DNA from: CAYOFF01 sp964403415
GTDB lineage: Bacteria > Patescibacteriota > Gracilibacteria > Absconditabacterales > Absconditicoccaceae
DNA length: 64,000 bases
Assembly (NCBI GenBank): GCA_964403415.1
Contig: CAYOFF010000001.1
Location: 558,001-622,000 of the forward strand
Direction of reading: 5' to 3'
Position 1 is the stretch's first letter; each line of letters starts with the position of its first letter. The notes below the pieces were generated by a model. The model saw only the letters and a list, made by a program, of their open reading frames with translations, was not told the DNA's origin and made no database searches. The translations under genes and the position numbers were made by a program. Of the stretch, positions 11,468 to 22,462 are shown one piece after another.

Positions 11468-11836
11468 CTATTGCGCCTCAATGCCGTATAGTTGGCTAGT
11501 AATCTCTGTAGCCCGTGTATGTAGTAGCTCGGAATGCATGTTGTTGATAATTATCTCTGTGTTGATTCATTCTTGAGCCATTTTTGCTTGATATTCGGTC
11601 TGTAGTAGATCTAAGTTACGTAGGTATGCTCCTTGTTTTTCTTTGGGTAATGAAGAAAACCACTCATCAAAAGCTGCTTCTTCCTCGGCAGTTCATATAG
11701 TGTAATATGTTCATTTTTTGGTGAAGACATTTTTTCTGTTTAGAAGTCTGTTCACGATTTTGGTGTGTTCTTCGAGAGGTTCTCATGGTTGTGTGTCTTG
11801 TGGATCGAATTGCGGGGTCTCGAGAGATCAAGACAT
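11468..11836 (-). CDS. hypothetical protein upstream of calpain-like gene, possibly its N-terminal part
   Basis: This is a 122-residue acidic, helical protein with a Pro/Gln-rich N-terminus (PQFDPQDTQPGEP) and no recognised domain. The start ATG is at 11836 with TGA-Gly as codon 3; the stop is TAG at 11468-11470. The calpain-like gene follows on the same strand in another frame, and its open frame overlaps this gene's end. The two ends read ...YGIEAQ-stop and ...AIEEIDLNLASP. A single-base slip near 11470 would join them smoothly, so this may be one gene broken by a frameshift, or two translationally coupled genes. Confidence 0.6.
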
Positions 11837-11987
11837 GCTTCTTTTGAAGTTTTAAAGTCAGATATCTAGATTATACTATTTATCGGCTCTAAAAGTAAAA
11901 AAGCTAATGATGGACGTATTTCGCATTTCTTTTTGTTTTTTGAGAGAATTTTGGTAGTATCTCGGTCATGTTGAGATGTTTTTGGTA

Positions 11988-11993
11988 TATAAT
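11988..11993 (+). promoter_or_regulatory. candidate -10 box (TATAAT) for pheT
   Basis: A TATAAT hexamer ends 11 bases before the pheT ATG at 12005. No good -35 lies at standard spacing. If it is used, the transcript would be nearly leaderless. No Shine-Dalgarno sequence is visible upstream of the ATG, which fits that idea. Confidence 0.4.
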
Positions 11994-12004
11994 CACTGTA
12001 TAGT

Positions 12005-14596
12005 ATGAAATTCTCGTATAGTATGATTGCGCCGCTTGTGCGTGTAAATAAGCCAGTAGAGGAGATTGCTGATGATCTAACCAACAAGGTCTGTGAGGTA
12101 GAAGAGGTGATAGTGAGGAGTATTCCGGATGATGTTGTGATCGGGAAGGTCCTGGAGGTGTGGAAGCATCCTGAGGCTGATAAACTGATGGTAACCAAGA
12201 TTGATTGCGGTTCTCGTGGTGTATTTCAAATCTGTACGTGAGGTGAAAATGTTCAGGCACATACATATGTTCCTGTTGCACTACCGGGATGCTATTTGCC
12301 GGTTCTTGACCTTAAGATCGAACCACGTGTCATGAGAGGCTTGGAGTCCAATGGCATGATTTGCAGTAAATCTGAAGTTGGTATTGCAGAAGATCAGGAG
12401 CATCACTGGATTTGGACGCTGCAATATGCGGAAGGATTTACTGATGTAGAGAAAAAATCTCCAGGAGATATGCATGATATTACCGATGCTGACTGTGGTA
12501 TTGCACTCAAGGTCAAGTATCCCTGGATGGAAAACCGAGTACTAGATGTGGATAATAAGACATTGACTCATAGACCAGATTTGTTTGGTCATTTTGGCTT
12601 GGCAAATGAGATATATACGCTTTATGGGGCTGATATGTCTGCTGATAGTTTTGGTGGGCTAATGAGTGCGAGGGAACAATTGATCCAATGAACTGAAACA
12701 GGCAACAGTAAATCGTCTGTGGATGTGCGTCTAGAGACAGCAGGGGTGAATGTGTATCATCTTGTGGAAATAAAGGATATTGTATTAGCACCCTCAGATA
12801 TGGAGAGAAGAGTTATGCTGATGGATGTGTGAACATCACCTAGAATGAATCGAGTAGATCTTTCGAATTTATTTATGTATCAGACAGGTCAACCTATACA
12901 TTGTTTTGATGCCGCAAAAATATCGGGGAGTATTGTTGTAAGAAATGCCAAAGATGGGGAGCATTTTGTGGATCTTTTTGGGAAAGAACATGATCTGACT
13001 TCACAGGATATGGTGATTGCGGATGATCACAAAGTCTTGGCGCTTGCGTGAATCATAGGTGGCCTGGAGAGCGGTGTGTCAGATACCACAAAAGACGTAC
13101 TCGTGGAAATAGCGCATTTTGACCCTGTACAGGTGAGGAGGACAGGTATGAGGCTGGGACTTAGGACAGAGGCAGAACTTAGATACGAAAAACATCTCAA
13201 TCCTGCGTATACGCTTGGTGTGTTGCAGGTGTTTTTGACGTATCTCAAGCATGCGACATGGCTTGGTAGACATGTTGTCTCGGGAGTAACTACGGTTGTG
13301 CGTGATATGGAGGCGATACGTGAGTTGTCAGCAAAACATGTGGATGTTTCACCACAGATGCTCAGTATGCTTATGCGAGGTGATGAAACGATAATGGATA
13401 AGCGTGATGCGCAGGGTGTTTTGGAGAGATTGTGATGTGTTGTGGAAGCGCGTGTTGGCGATATTGCGTCGGGTGCGAAGGGTACATGAGATGAAATACG
13501 GCATATACAGGTGCCGGTGTGGAGATCTCCTGCAGAGTTTCGCTATGGAGAGGAGGTAGTAGAGGAGGTTGCGAGAATACAGTGATATGACATGATTGTA
13601 CCTCGTGCGTATACCGTAGAGCCGATGTTTGTTCCATATGAGCGAGAGATCGTTCGGCAGAGGCGTTTGGAACAGTATATGAGTGGTGTGGTGCATGCCG
13701 ATCAGGTAGAGACATATCCATGGCATGAACAGCAGTATCTTGATGTCCTTGGTGTCTCTACGGAGTCGTTGTTTGAACTTGAGAATCCGACGGCACCAGA
13801 AGCTCGTTTTATGAGAGACACCATGGTGTGGCATCTTGTTGAGATGATCAGAAGAAATGCTACCGCATTTGATTCTTGTCGTGTGTTCGATCTAGGTAAA
13901 ACTCGAAAGATAGGGAGATCAACAGTTGAACATAAGATGGTTGCTTTCGCTTTGTGGATGAAGACGCCTGGTGACTGGACAACAGATCTTTGGCTGGAGG
14001 GGAGGGGCGTCGTATGAGGACTCCTTGAACAGCTCGTATGAAGTAAGTCATATGATATCCAACTTACTCTGGAGTCATATTATCATCCTCGTCAGCAAGG
14101 AAGTATTCTACTCAACTGAACAGTTGTTTGACATCTTGCTACCGTACATCCTTATGTACTTGATGAACTCAAGATGCCCTCAGAGAGCAAGCTTGTAGTC
14201 GGTGAAATTGATCTGACGGTAGTGCATGAATTTCTGGCGTCCGCATCTGTAGCTCAGTGATGAACATGAGGTCAGCCATGAGGGCAATCTACGAGTGATG
14301 CTACATATGAGACGTTGCAAGATCAAATTGTACTCAAAGACGTGAGTTTTGCATTGTCTGGAGATAGTGCATATGGGACAGTGGTTGATGCTGTGCGTAG
14401 TGTAGAGGGTGTATATGATGTTGAACTTTTGGATTTGTATAAGGGTGATCGCTTGGTTGCTGGTACCAAAAGTATTTCATTGCGTCTCAAGATACGTTGA
14501 ATATGAGAAGGTGAGATCACGCCAGAATACACAAATAGTGTCTTGTCTGCTGCTATTGCAGCTGCAGAGAAAACATGAGCTTCACTCAGAAAGTAA
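12005..14596 (+). CDS. pheT: phenylalanyl-tRNA synthetase beta subunit
   Basis: PheT partners the alpha subunit to charge tRNA-Phe. The N-terminal EMAP/tRNA-binding domain contains GKVLEVWKHPEADKL and CTGGENV. The B3/B4 editing region includes MNRVDLSNLFMYQTGQPIHCFD. The B5 region and catalytic-like core follow, with RRTGMRLGLRTEAELRYEKHL and EEVVEEVARIQGYD. The C-terminal ferredoxin-fold anticodon-binding domain has LKDVSFALSG and GVYDVELLDLY. It is 863 residues, at the long end of the range. The reading frame crosses many TGA codons; the cluster around 14258-14291 lies in a Gly-rich linker before the C-terminal domain. It ends with TAA at 14594-14596. No pheS is in the window. Confidence 0.95.
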
Positions 14597-14601
14597 TATA
14601 T

Positions 14602-15270
14602 ATGAAAGATGAATTGGCATATGTACTAAGGGAGTCTACGGTACCAGAGGGTGCGGATATGGTCATCTGTGACCAGTTTTTTGGTGAAGATGCTGAGATA
14701 AGAAAATTGATTGTAGGCAAGGGAGCTCGTTTGCGTTATGTGGGCGTGTGTATGTGAAATGCGAATATACACATAGATATCCAAAGTATCTCTCCTGAGA
14801 GTGATGTCGTCTGTCATGTGCTGGTCGTTGCAGAGGGGTGATGATCTCCGATTGTGAAGGTGCGTGGTCTTCTTGAGGCATCGCATACACATATAGAGGT
14901 GCATATGGTTTCGTTTTTGTTGACGTGAGGAAAAAGCGCCATGGATGGCAGTATTGTGATTTCTCCAGATATTGTAAAAGCGTCAGGACACCTGCTAGAA
15001 GAAAATATTATCCTCGGTGAACGTGTGCAGATTAGTACGTTACCAATGCTTGATGTCAGATCAAATGATGTCTCTGCGTCACATGGTGCCAGAATCGAAA
15101 AACTCGATGTCAAAAAATTATTCTATCTTGAGTCCAAATGAATTTCTCCTAAAGACGCCAAGAGGCTTATGGTAGAGGGATATGTAGATGACTTGCTGAG
15201 TATACTAGATGAAGATGAACAGAGACAGCGTGTAAAAGACATGGTGATGTGACGTGTGTTGGCTATCTAG
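14602..15270 (+). CDS. short SufB/SufD-like Fe-S assembly protein
   Basis: SufB and SufD form the scaffold of the SUF iron-sulfur cluster machinery with the ATPase SufC. This 222-residue protein carries the C-terminal SufBD beta-helix signature: LDVRSNDVSASHGARIEKLD, LFYLESKGIS and AKRLMVEGYVDDLL. The usual N-terminal portion is missing; SufB and SufD are normally over 400 residues. It starts 5 bp after pheT stops and is probably co-transcribed with it. No SufC, SufS or SufU is present in this window. Whether it works alone or with distant partners cannot be told from the sequence. Confidence 0.85.
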
Positions 15271-15390
15271 ATACCTAGATACCTAGATACTTAAGTATAT
15301 GCATGTTAGTCAACGCTTCCGTTAGTTTATCCCTGTGGGAAGCCCCCGTCTGTAAAGTGTGGTGAATATCTATATGTTTTCTGATAACGA

Positions 15391-15420
15391 TAAATCCCGT
15401 CTGAGGGCAGACGGGATTTA
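15391..15420. terminator. perfect inverted repeat, probable bidirectional terminator
   Basis: A 13-bp perfect stem (15391-15403 with 15408-15420; arm TAAATCCCGTCTG) has an AGGG loop. It lies between the converging sufBD-like gene and the small lipoprotein gene. T-rich tracts are weak on both sides. If the lipoprotein's TGA were read as Gly, translation would run straight through this hairpin. Confidence 0.7.
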
Positions 15421-15457
15421 AAGGGTTTCTTGCGGGAATTGACGGGATTGAGCGAAA

Positions 15458-15811
15458 TCATTTTGATTTTACGTATGCCTCGACGTCTAAGACTTCCAAC
15501 CTCACGTCTGTGTTTTGACATCGGAATTTGAAGGTTTGATATCGTATCAATTCCCCTTCAGTTTCTATTCTCTGTAGAATGTCTTGCTTTGAGAGTAATT
15601 GGAGTTTTTCTGTGCAGGCACCCGTAATGAAAACGCTGGCATTCGTGCTGTAAATAAGCTCGCTCCATTGGTCTGGATTGAGGTGTTCAATTTCGCCCGG
15701 AATTACTGTTATAGGAATCATTTCTTCCGTCGTACCTTTGTTTTTTTTGCTACATGCGAAGATTAGGGCTGTCGCAAATAGTACTAATGTGACTATACTA
15801 ATGTTTTTCAT
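15458..15811 (-). CDS. small lipoprotein, probably acquired; appears to end at TGA
   Basis: This 117-residue protein has a lipoprotein signal (hydrophobic core, then FACSKK with Cys about 20). A conserved-looking globular part contains two further Cys residues. I do not recognise the family. It contains no in-frame TGA, unlike the neighbouring genes of similar length, and its natural end (EAYVKSK) is followed by TGA at 15458-15460. With TGA as Gly the frame would extend about 60 more codons through a terminator hairpin, giving an unlikely tail. The style of the signal and charged region recalls Bacteroidota lipoproteins (inference). A recent transfer from a standard-code donor would explain both features. 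Confidence 0.65.
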   Translation of the reverse strand: MKNISIVTLVLFATALIFACSKKNKGTTEEMIPITVIPGEIEHLNPDQWSELIYSTNASVFITGACTEKLQLLSKQDILQRIETEGELIRYQTFKFRCQNTDVRLEVLDVEAYVKSK

Positions 15812-15884
15812 AAAGCAGTGACTTTTGTTGATATTTAATTATATTATTACTGATATCTTTTTATGTATAAATGTCAATGTATTT

Positions 15885-16820
15885 ATGACGAGTGATCAGA
15901 GTGTATGAGCTATATGATTTCCTCAGAGAATCGATCTCTATCTCGTTGCCACCTACGGATATTCGAGGAATTTTTTTCATCATCTGATAGAGAGGGGAGC
16001 GGTATTGGTAAATGGGAAACCGACCAAAAAATCATATCAGCTTAAACATCCTGATACAGTAGAGATTTTGAGTATGGAAAGATTTTTGGATGGGGGTATT
16101 CTTGCTGAAGCTCCTGCAGTGGAGCTAGATGTCAGATTAGAAAAGGATGATTATCTAGTCTTGTACAAGCCAAAAGGCATGCTTTCTCATCCTAATAGTG
16201 TCTGGGAGGTAGGAGAGCCAAGTGTGGTAGGCGCCCTATATCACCGTTACAAAGATTTGCCGTCTCAGGCAAATTTTGTGAGAGCAGGGCTATTACATAG
16301 ATTGGATAAATGAACGGATGGCTTTATGATTATTGCCAAGACCGAGACATGACTTGCATACTTCAAAGAGCTTTTTCAACAAAAATCTCAAGCACCGAGT
16401 GTCGAGGCTAAAGAAAAAATTCCGCTCAAAAAATATTATAGGGCTACCTGCGAGATGACTGATCAGGGCAGGGTGTTTCTAGGTTGTATTACGGAGTTTC
16501 CATATCTTATCCAAGAGCTTGTGATTCCTAAAACCCCCCATCCTGGTGAACATAAGATGGGTATTACAAAAATTCTTGCTGTCTCCAATGTCCCTGATAT
16601 AGCCGAGAATCTACTGCGCGATGCACATGGACGTGTATCGTTGGAACTCGAAATCTTGACAGGGAGAACGCATCAGATTAGATATCATCTGGCATCCAAG
16701 GGACTACCTGTGGTAGGAGATTACCTGTATGGAGAGGATACAGGGGAAGAACTCCAGTTGACAGCATGGAAACTGGAGTTTATTGATATGGAAGGGGAAA
16801 AGGTATGTGTGTCAGATTAA
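15885..16820 (+). CDS. RluA-family pseudouridine synthase with S4-like N-terminus
   Basis: This is an RNA pseudouridine synthase, probably acting on 23S rRNA or tRNA. The N-terminus resembles an S4 RNA-binding domain (RIDLYLVATYGYSRNFFHHLIERGAVLVNG, about residues 14-43). The catalytic motif HRLDKGTDG (about residues 141-149) contains the nucleophilic Asp and a TGA-encoded Gly. The C-terminal block LEILTGRTHQIRYHLASKGLPVVGD is diagnostic. It is 311 residues and closes with TAA at 16818-16820. ATG at 15885 is upheld by the continuous S4 homology. I cannot tell RluC, RluD and similar paralogues apart, so no symbol is given. It overlaps the convergent lipoprotein gene by 4 bp. Confidence 0.9.
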
Positions 16821-17644
16821 TGTCTATTTTTGAGCATATTATTCTTCCCATTCTGTAGAAATTCGGGATTCCCTTGTAAGTATGTTGAAAAAATAGTCTC
16901 GTCTGTTACGGGATCCCCCTTTACAGGACATTTTTCTAGAAAATTGGGGTCTGTCGCGAGGATAGCAGTTTTGTAAGCAAGAAATACTCTTTTGTATTGT
17001 TCTGGTTCCAGTACACCTCATGAATTTAGCCGACTTTCGAAGCCTATAGGATCTCATAAGCCTCCGAAAATAGTTCCGCTTAATCTAAATAAAAAATAGA
17101 ACTCTCATGCATGTGGTGTAGTGAGAGACGGATATTCTGAATCTAATTCATTACCTCCATCTTTGCTTGTGGCATGATAGAGTTCTTGATTGATTATCGC
17201 TTGTGTAAATAGCGTAAGGGGAATGATTCTGTTTTGTAGTCACGCTTCTAAGAGAATATTAGTAGTCCTCTCATAAGCGGCTGTGAGTTGCGTGACGTTC
17301 ATCGAAATCAAAAACGGTCATGATTCTCATAGAGATCAGCTTTTGGGGTCATTGATAAATATTACTGTGACGATTCATTTTCCTGAGTCATATCTGAATG
17401 ACTGTGATGATCCTTGTTGGGTTGCAAGTCATATAGCTAGCATATTTCCCATGTCTAGTAGCGGTGGTTCTCCATCTCATCCCTCAGGGCTTTGGATGGG
17501 AGTAGGCGATGTCGGAGTGTTTTCTATCGCTGTTGCAAGATCCCTTGCTGTTTCTCACTTCTTTTTGTTGAGATTTGGTGCTTGATCACAGGCAGCAGCT
17601 ACCGTTGCTATTACTAATCCAACTATGATAGGTCGTTTATTCAT
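16817..17644 (-). CDS. putative lipoprotein, unknown function
   Basis: This 275-residue protein has an N-terminal hydrophobic stretch followed by VAAACDQAP, a plausible lipobox with Cys about 19. Many glycines are TGA-encoded (more than ten in-frame TGAs), so the gene is fully native to this code. A Pro/Thr-rich linker (about residues 45-62) leads into a domain of unknown type. Start ATG is at 17644; stop TAA at 16817-16819 overlaps the rluA-type gene's stop in antiparallel. Confidence 0.75.
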
Positions 17645-17746
17645 AAATATTTAGAATGACATGTAAATATGATCGCAATATACATATTATTATGTATATG
17701 TCAATACCTACATGCTCTCTATATTACTCTATAGGATGTGGTACAT

Positions 17747-18211
17747 CTATGGTTGTTTTGTAACAATTCTACTATCTTCGTATATTTGGATTAATTTTTT
17801 GACCGAACATAGTTGGATGATTTGTGTAATTTCTTGTCGTGGGATATCTTCTATCTTCTTGAATCTGATGCAGCCTTTTCACATATTTGGTTTTTTTGAT
17901 AGTCTTTTGAATCATTGGTGTAGAAGGTCTGTGTATGTTTCGCATCATCCTGCATATATAGGGGTGAGGTGGAGTGAATAGTTACTTTTCTGTCTGGCAA
18001 TAGCTGCGAACATGAGTGGTTGTTTATTGTATGTCGTAGGATAGGTTGTAAGCGGGATTTCTCGACAAATCATACTTCGTCTGTATGACATTTCGTATCA
18101 AGGGTCACGATGCTTATTGATAAGGGTTATTATCTGATTGAGTACGTGTTGATCTTCAGCGGGTAGTCATTGAAGATATGTCTCGATAGTTGTGGCTCAG
18201 GCAACTTTCAT
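17747..18211 (-). CDS. DUF1801 family protein
   Basis: This 154-residue protein starts MKVAGATTIETYLQGLPAED. It continues with an HRDPGYEMSYRRSMI block and a YNKQPLMFAAIARQKSNYSLHL block. These correspond to the YxxxLPxE start and the Y-M...PL-x-FAAxKxH-xxxY pattern of DUF1801 proteins, an uncharacterised alpha/beta fold. It lies 16 bp downstream of the DUF1461 gene on the same strand, suggesting an operon. Stop TAG is at 17747-17749. Confidence 0.75.
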
Positions 18212-18227
18212 ATGAAGAAGGTAGTAT

Positions 18228-18887
18228 CTAAAGTGTTGAAGTGTGACGTGTGCGGGGATTTGTAGTATTGCGTAGGTGTTTGTAGATACGAAATACCCAT
18301 ACGTATGAGAGTAACCGCAAAATTGTTGCTCTCAAGGTCCGTTGTATTGCGGCGTTGGCGAAGAAGTCTTCAGGGTAACTCTCGATCAGAAAGCTTGTGC
18401 CTGGAAATTGTCGATTATCTACAAAAAAGAGATAATGAAACTGTTCAAATATTCGGTCGAAACTGAGTAGAGCTATAACCATGCATCATCATACGACTAC
18501 ACCAAAGAGCGATATACCTCGTGTAATACTTGTCTTCCAGAAGTCGGGGTACGCTCAGAGATATCTCATGATGAACACTATGGCTCCTAATGCAATGAGG
18601 GCTCAGACAGTAGCGAAGACTGTTTTGTGTATGAGTTGTTTGACGTCGTAGAGGTGTCTGATCTCATCTTGCGTGTAGACCTTTCTGTCGATATATGTAT
18701 CGGTATTTGTTCGATATCTCATGAGATGTTTGGCTTCTGTGAGGGCTGTCGGTTGTCTTTCATATGATCAGAGTTTAGCAAATTGTTGATCAAAAAAACG
18801 TGTATCAAAAATTATACTGAGTAAAGATATGGTGATGATGACTGTGCTCAATGCTAGAGCAGTGATGAGTGATCGTAGGTGTTTCAT
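18228..18887 (-). CDS. DUF1461 (TIGR01906-type) integral membrane protein
   Basis: This 219-residue multi-pass protein has an N-terminal helix (about residues 6-26), then DEIRHLYDVKQL. Two hydrophobic segments follow, with FDRIFEQFHYLFF between the second and third, then FLIESYPEDFF and a last helix. The H-x-x-DVK, FDxxFxxFHxxFF and fPexFF motifs and their order fit the DUF1461 family of unknown function. ATG at 18887 (MKHLRSLITA) was preferred over an upstream in-frame ATG at 18962 because it leads directly into the first helix. TAG at 18228-18230 ends it. Confidence 0.8.
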
Positions 18888-19026
18888 AGGTGATTTTGTA
18901 TAGGTTTGTCCGTAAAAAGCAAAGAACAGTATCTGTTGTCTACGTTTTGCATATGAGTACACTCAACGTGTGATGTGTGGAGAGTATATTTTGGGTTGTA
19001 TATTTTAGATTGTATATGTAGGTAGG

Positions 19027-20505
19027 ATGAGAAAAGGGCTTTGGTATATTAGTGGTCTTACTCGTCTATGTATGAGTATACTTGTGATAGTGTGAGCGTG
19101 AGATCGGACTTCGTCTGCCTTTGTGCATGCCGCTAGTTGATTTACGGATGTTGTGTGACATCGTTATGTGGAGAGTATTGAGTTTTTGCGTAGTCGTAAT
19201 GTTGTAAAAGGGTATCCTGATAGGACATTTGGCCCTGATCGTTCGATCAATCGCTGAGAACTTATGAAGATTATTTTGGAGTCTAGTATGGGTTGATCCG
19301 GCAATGCTATGGGTTGAACAGGGGGTGTTGCGATATCAGCGAGTGGTTCTCTGGTAAGCTCGTTATTGATCTGAACGTGAAGTAATTGTTTTACCGATGT
19401 AAAGGAGGAGTGGTTTGCTCCGTATGTTTGTTATGGTAAGAAACATAGTATTGTGAGATGATATTCAGATGGAACATTCAAACCATATCAGTCTGTGACC
19501 ATAGCAGAATGACTAAAAATCACTTTAGAAAGTTTTGGATTTGATATCCAAGAGGGGAGTGGGCGTCAGCGATATTCTCCATATATTGAGTTTGTACATA
19601 ACAATAACATATTCTCCAAATACGGTCTGAGACCTGATAGTCCGATGACTCGTGGACAGATGGCGTATTTAGCGCATCAACTTATTTTGGAGAAAGAAGG
19701 AAAGCGTGTGTTTACGGGTAAACGTATGGTGAGTTCATTGGGATGCGGTATGGATGCACCGTCTTCTGTTCCTAGTTCGTCAGTTGTCAACGGTCAGATA
19801 CGCCATTACATCACAGCGGTATGACGTAACTACGACAAAAATACTCCTACTAAGCTTATCTTTGCGTTTCATGGACGTACCAATCCCAATACGATGGTTC
19901 GTAGTTACTATGGTATAGAAAAGGCTTCACAGGGAAATGCAATCGTGGTCTATCCAAGTGGACTTCCTGAGGAGGGACCTTCTCGTAATTGGAGTAATCC
20001 AGGTGATAAGTCTGATCAGTTGAGGGATTTTGCGTTGTTTGACCAATTGCTCAAAGAGTTTAGCAGTGCGTACTGCATCAATACTGATCAGGTGTTTGTT
20101 GTTGGTCACTCCTTGGGAGCATGGTTTACCAATAGCCTGTCATGTGCGCGTGGAGACGTAATTCGTGCCATAGGAAGTGTAGGTGGATGAACGACTATAA
20201 ATACGTGTAGTGGTCCTGTTGCTGCAATGATTATGCATCATCCTAATGATAATCTTTCATCATTTAGATCATGAGTGAGTGCGCTAGAACAGCTACTTGC
20301 TCAGAATTCTTGTGGGCGCACCACCGTGCCAGTGTGACCTGAAGGAGGTAATTGTGTGGCATATACGGACTGTCAGGAGGGGGCTCCCGTGATCTGGTGT
20401 CCACATAGTGATTCGATAGAATGACGTGATGGTGCATATTATCCTCATACATGGCCTGACTTTGCAGGGCAAGAAATTTGGAAATTTTTTGATGCACAAA
20501 AATAA
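19027..20505 (+). CDS. secreted SLH-domain esterase/depolymerase
   Basis: This 492-residue exported protein combines surface anchoring and hydrolysis. After a signal-like N-terminus come S-layer homology (SLH) blocks: GFTDVVGHRYVESIEFLRSRNVVKGYPD, FGPDRSINRGELMKIILE, and a second set with CFTDVKEEWFAPYVCYGKKHSIVRGY. From about residue 275 an alpha/beta-hydrolase of the PHB-depolymerase/feruloyl-esterase type follows, with FAFHGRTNPNTMVRSYYG, IVVYPSGLP and nucleophile motif VVGHSLGAW (Ser about 363). Late Asp and His candidates are in HHPNDNLSSF and YPHTWPDF. TGA-Gly codons are frequent. It ends with TAA. It likely acts at the cell surface; the substrate is unknown. Confidence 0.87.
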
Positions 20506-20524
20506 AACACCTCTGAGCAGGGTG

Positions 20525-21889
20525 CTATTTCTTGGATGACCACAGAAACCGATTTCGCAGAGTTGTTTGATCTGTAGGCGTAGCAGGTGTATAGATGCTT
20601 CCATTGTGGTCGAAGGTGACGCCACGCTTATCTTTGAGAACTTTTATCATATCATTCACGGTCTTACCACGGGCTTGTAGCTGTTTACCATACACAGCTG
20701 ATATCATACTAAAGGTTGTTTCATAGGAAGATTTTTTCAATGTTACTCATGCTACGTCCACTGTCTCAATCACGTGCGTTGCGTGCGTTTCGGGAATATG
20801 TTCTTTACTTCATGCTCTCACAGCTCATTCACCAGTGGCTCATGCAGCTTTTTTCGCAGCAGACGCAGTTGAAGTAGCCGTCCATTCAATTGCTTTTCCT
20901 GATGCCACGCCCTTTTTCAATGCATCTACATGTATCATATAATTCAAGCCTACACAGGCTTGGTATGGCGTCAATCCGCTAATTGTATCTTTAGTTGATA
21001 TATCTCTATTGAGACCGTACTGTGTGTAGGGATCATTGAAAAACTGTGAAAACTGCTCTGAGGCGCCTACAGCAGGATCAATCTTCGTCTGACTAAAAAT
21101 ATACTGTTTGATATGAGTAAAAGTTACTTGTTTGTATGATCATTTCAGATAATCAAGTATACTTTTGAGCCTTCATCTTCACTTATTGTAGGTGAAATAG
21201 CACAATTGTAATTTTTGCGTAGGAGTCAAAGAAATCGTACTGCCATATTCATCTATAATCGCTAATGTCTGCTGTTTATTGTAAAGGAAATAAGTTACTC
21301 CTTTCATAGCAAGCTCAATGTGGCTGCTTTTTCACTGTTTGTTCTCATATGTAATGCCATGGCTCGTAAGTACAGAATCTGCCTTGGTAGTAGGATTTTC
21401 AAGACCTCATCCAGAGCCTGCCGGCACTAATTGAAAGTATCATTCTTCGTCACCATTTCCTTGCCTGGGATGCATGCTTGTTTCTTGCAACATGATCGAA
21501 ATGAGTTCAACAACATCAATACTTTTGCCATATGTATCATAAAATGACTTATTTGCGGCTAATCTATTGAGCGCTGCCTCCAAAACATCCAATGCTGTTG
21601 CTACATTATTTTTACTTTCTTGTAGGTGTGTCTGCACTTTCTCACGGATGCTCGTCGCCGTTTCTTCTGGGTATTTCTTGGTATATGCGTCGGTCAGTTG
21701 TTTCTCTGTACCAAATAACTTTATAATAAATGAGTTATTTTTGTATATCTCTAAGTCGTATTTTGGTGATTGTAGCTCTATTTGTTGTCTGAGAAGGGCT
21801 ATTTTTGTCTTACTCTCAAAAGACTCTTTGTTATGTAGGGCATTACCACTTCATTCTTCCTCATAGTTCTTTCATTCATTGCTTCACAT
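20525..21889 (-). CDS. lytic-transglycosylase-like protein
   Basis: This is a 454-residue protein. In the middle (from about residue 135) it has ISIMLQETSMHPRQGNGDEEGYFQLVP, then later LCYFTYNKGRGRLKSILDYL. The order E-S/T ... G-x-x-Q-L ... Y-N-x-G resembles the SLT/goose-lysozyme fold of lytic transglycosylases, with Glu in QETS as the candidate catalytic acid. The N-terminal 130 residues are helical and charged. No signal peptide is visible. The start ATG at 21889 has an upstream in-frame TAG nearby. It closes with TAG at 20525-20527. It is the last gene of a run with the DCC and thioredoxin-like genes. Confidence 0.6.
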
Positions 21890-21984
21890 TTTTTGTTGGA
21901 TATTCTAAAAATACAAAAAAAGATATACCTAAGTATACCTTCACAATATCCGTTATGCAACTTATATCCTATTTTAATGCTACA

Positions 21985-22440
21985 CTAATCACGTTTCAGG
22001 AATATGGAGCCACTATCTGGTTTTACTGATGGTCTCGGTAGTTGGTGTGTCAGATCTCATGATTTTCCACGTACCCAGTAAGTCATTAGTCTGAAAATTT
22101 TAGCCGCAGTATATAATCCCTTTCTTAGCCATGTATAACGGACCATTCTCCAGTATCGAGGCGTAGCAGATCTCATTTTAAGCTCTACGTACTCCTCCAG
22201 CACCTTGAGTGCTTCATCTCACTGATATATCTCTCATTGCAGATACAGGATCATACCAACATTAAGATCATATCAGGAAGATACCAAGTCTTTTGCGATA
22301 TGGGGTGCTTCCTGCATAGGTGTCAAAACGATCTCCAAATGCTCACGCACTTTCAAATATCGCGCAAAACGCTTACAAATAGGGCAGTCTCCATCATATA
22401 ATAGGACTGCCCTTTCTTTAGATATCTTGGTATCAGACAT
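21985..22440 (-). CDS. DCC family thiol-disulfide oxidoreductase (DUF393)
   Basis: This 151-residue protein carries the hallmark VLLYDGDCPICKRFARYL near its N-terminus (DGDCPIC), which defines the DCC/DUF393 family with its CxxC pair in a thioredoxin-like fold. The later part includes GDEALKVLEEYVELK, in the position of the family's dG..Al..l block. Several TGA glycines occur. It lies 22 bp downstream of the thioredoxin-like lipoprotein gene, supporting a shared redox role. Stop TAG is at 21985-21987. Confidence 0.87.
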
Positions 22441-22462
22441 AGACAATTACGTACAAAATGAG

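Noticed and set aside
15268..15292. Tandem TAGATACC repeat after the SufBD-like gene
   Set aside because: Only two and a half units; too short to call a functional repeat.
15327..15521. 64-codon minus-strand frame rich in Arg and Lys
   Set aside because: It spans the terminator hairpin and overlaps the lipoprotein gene in another frame.
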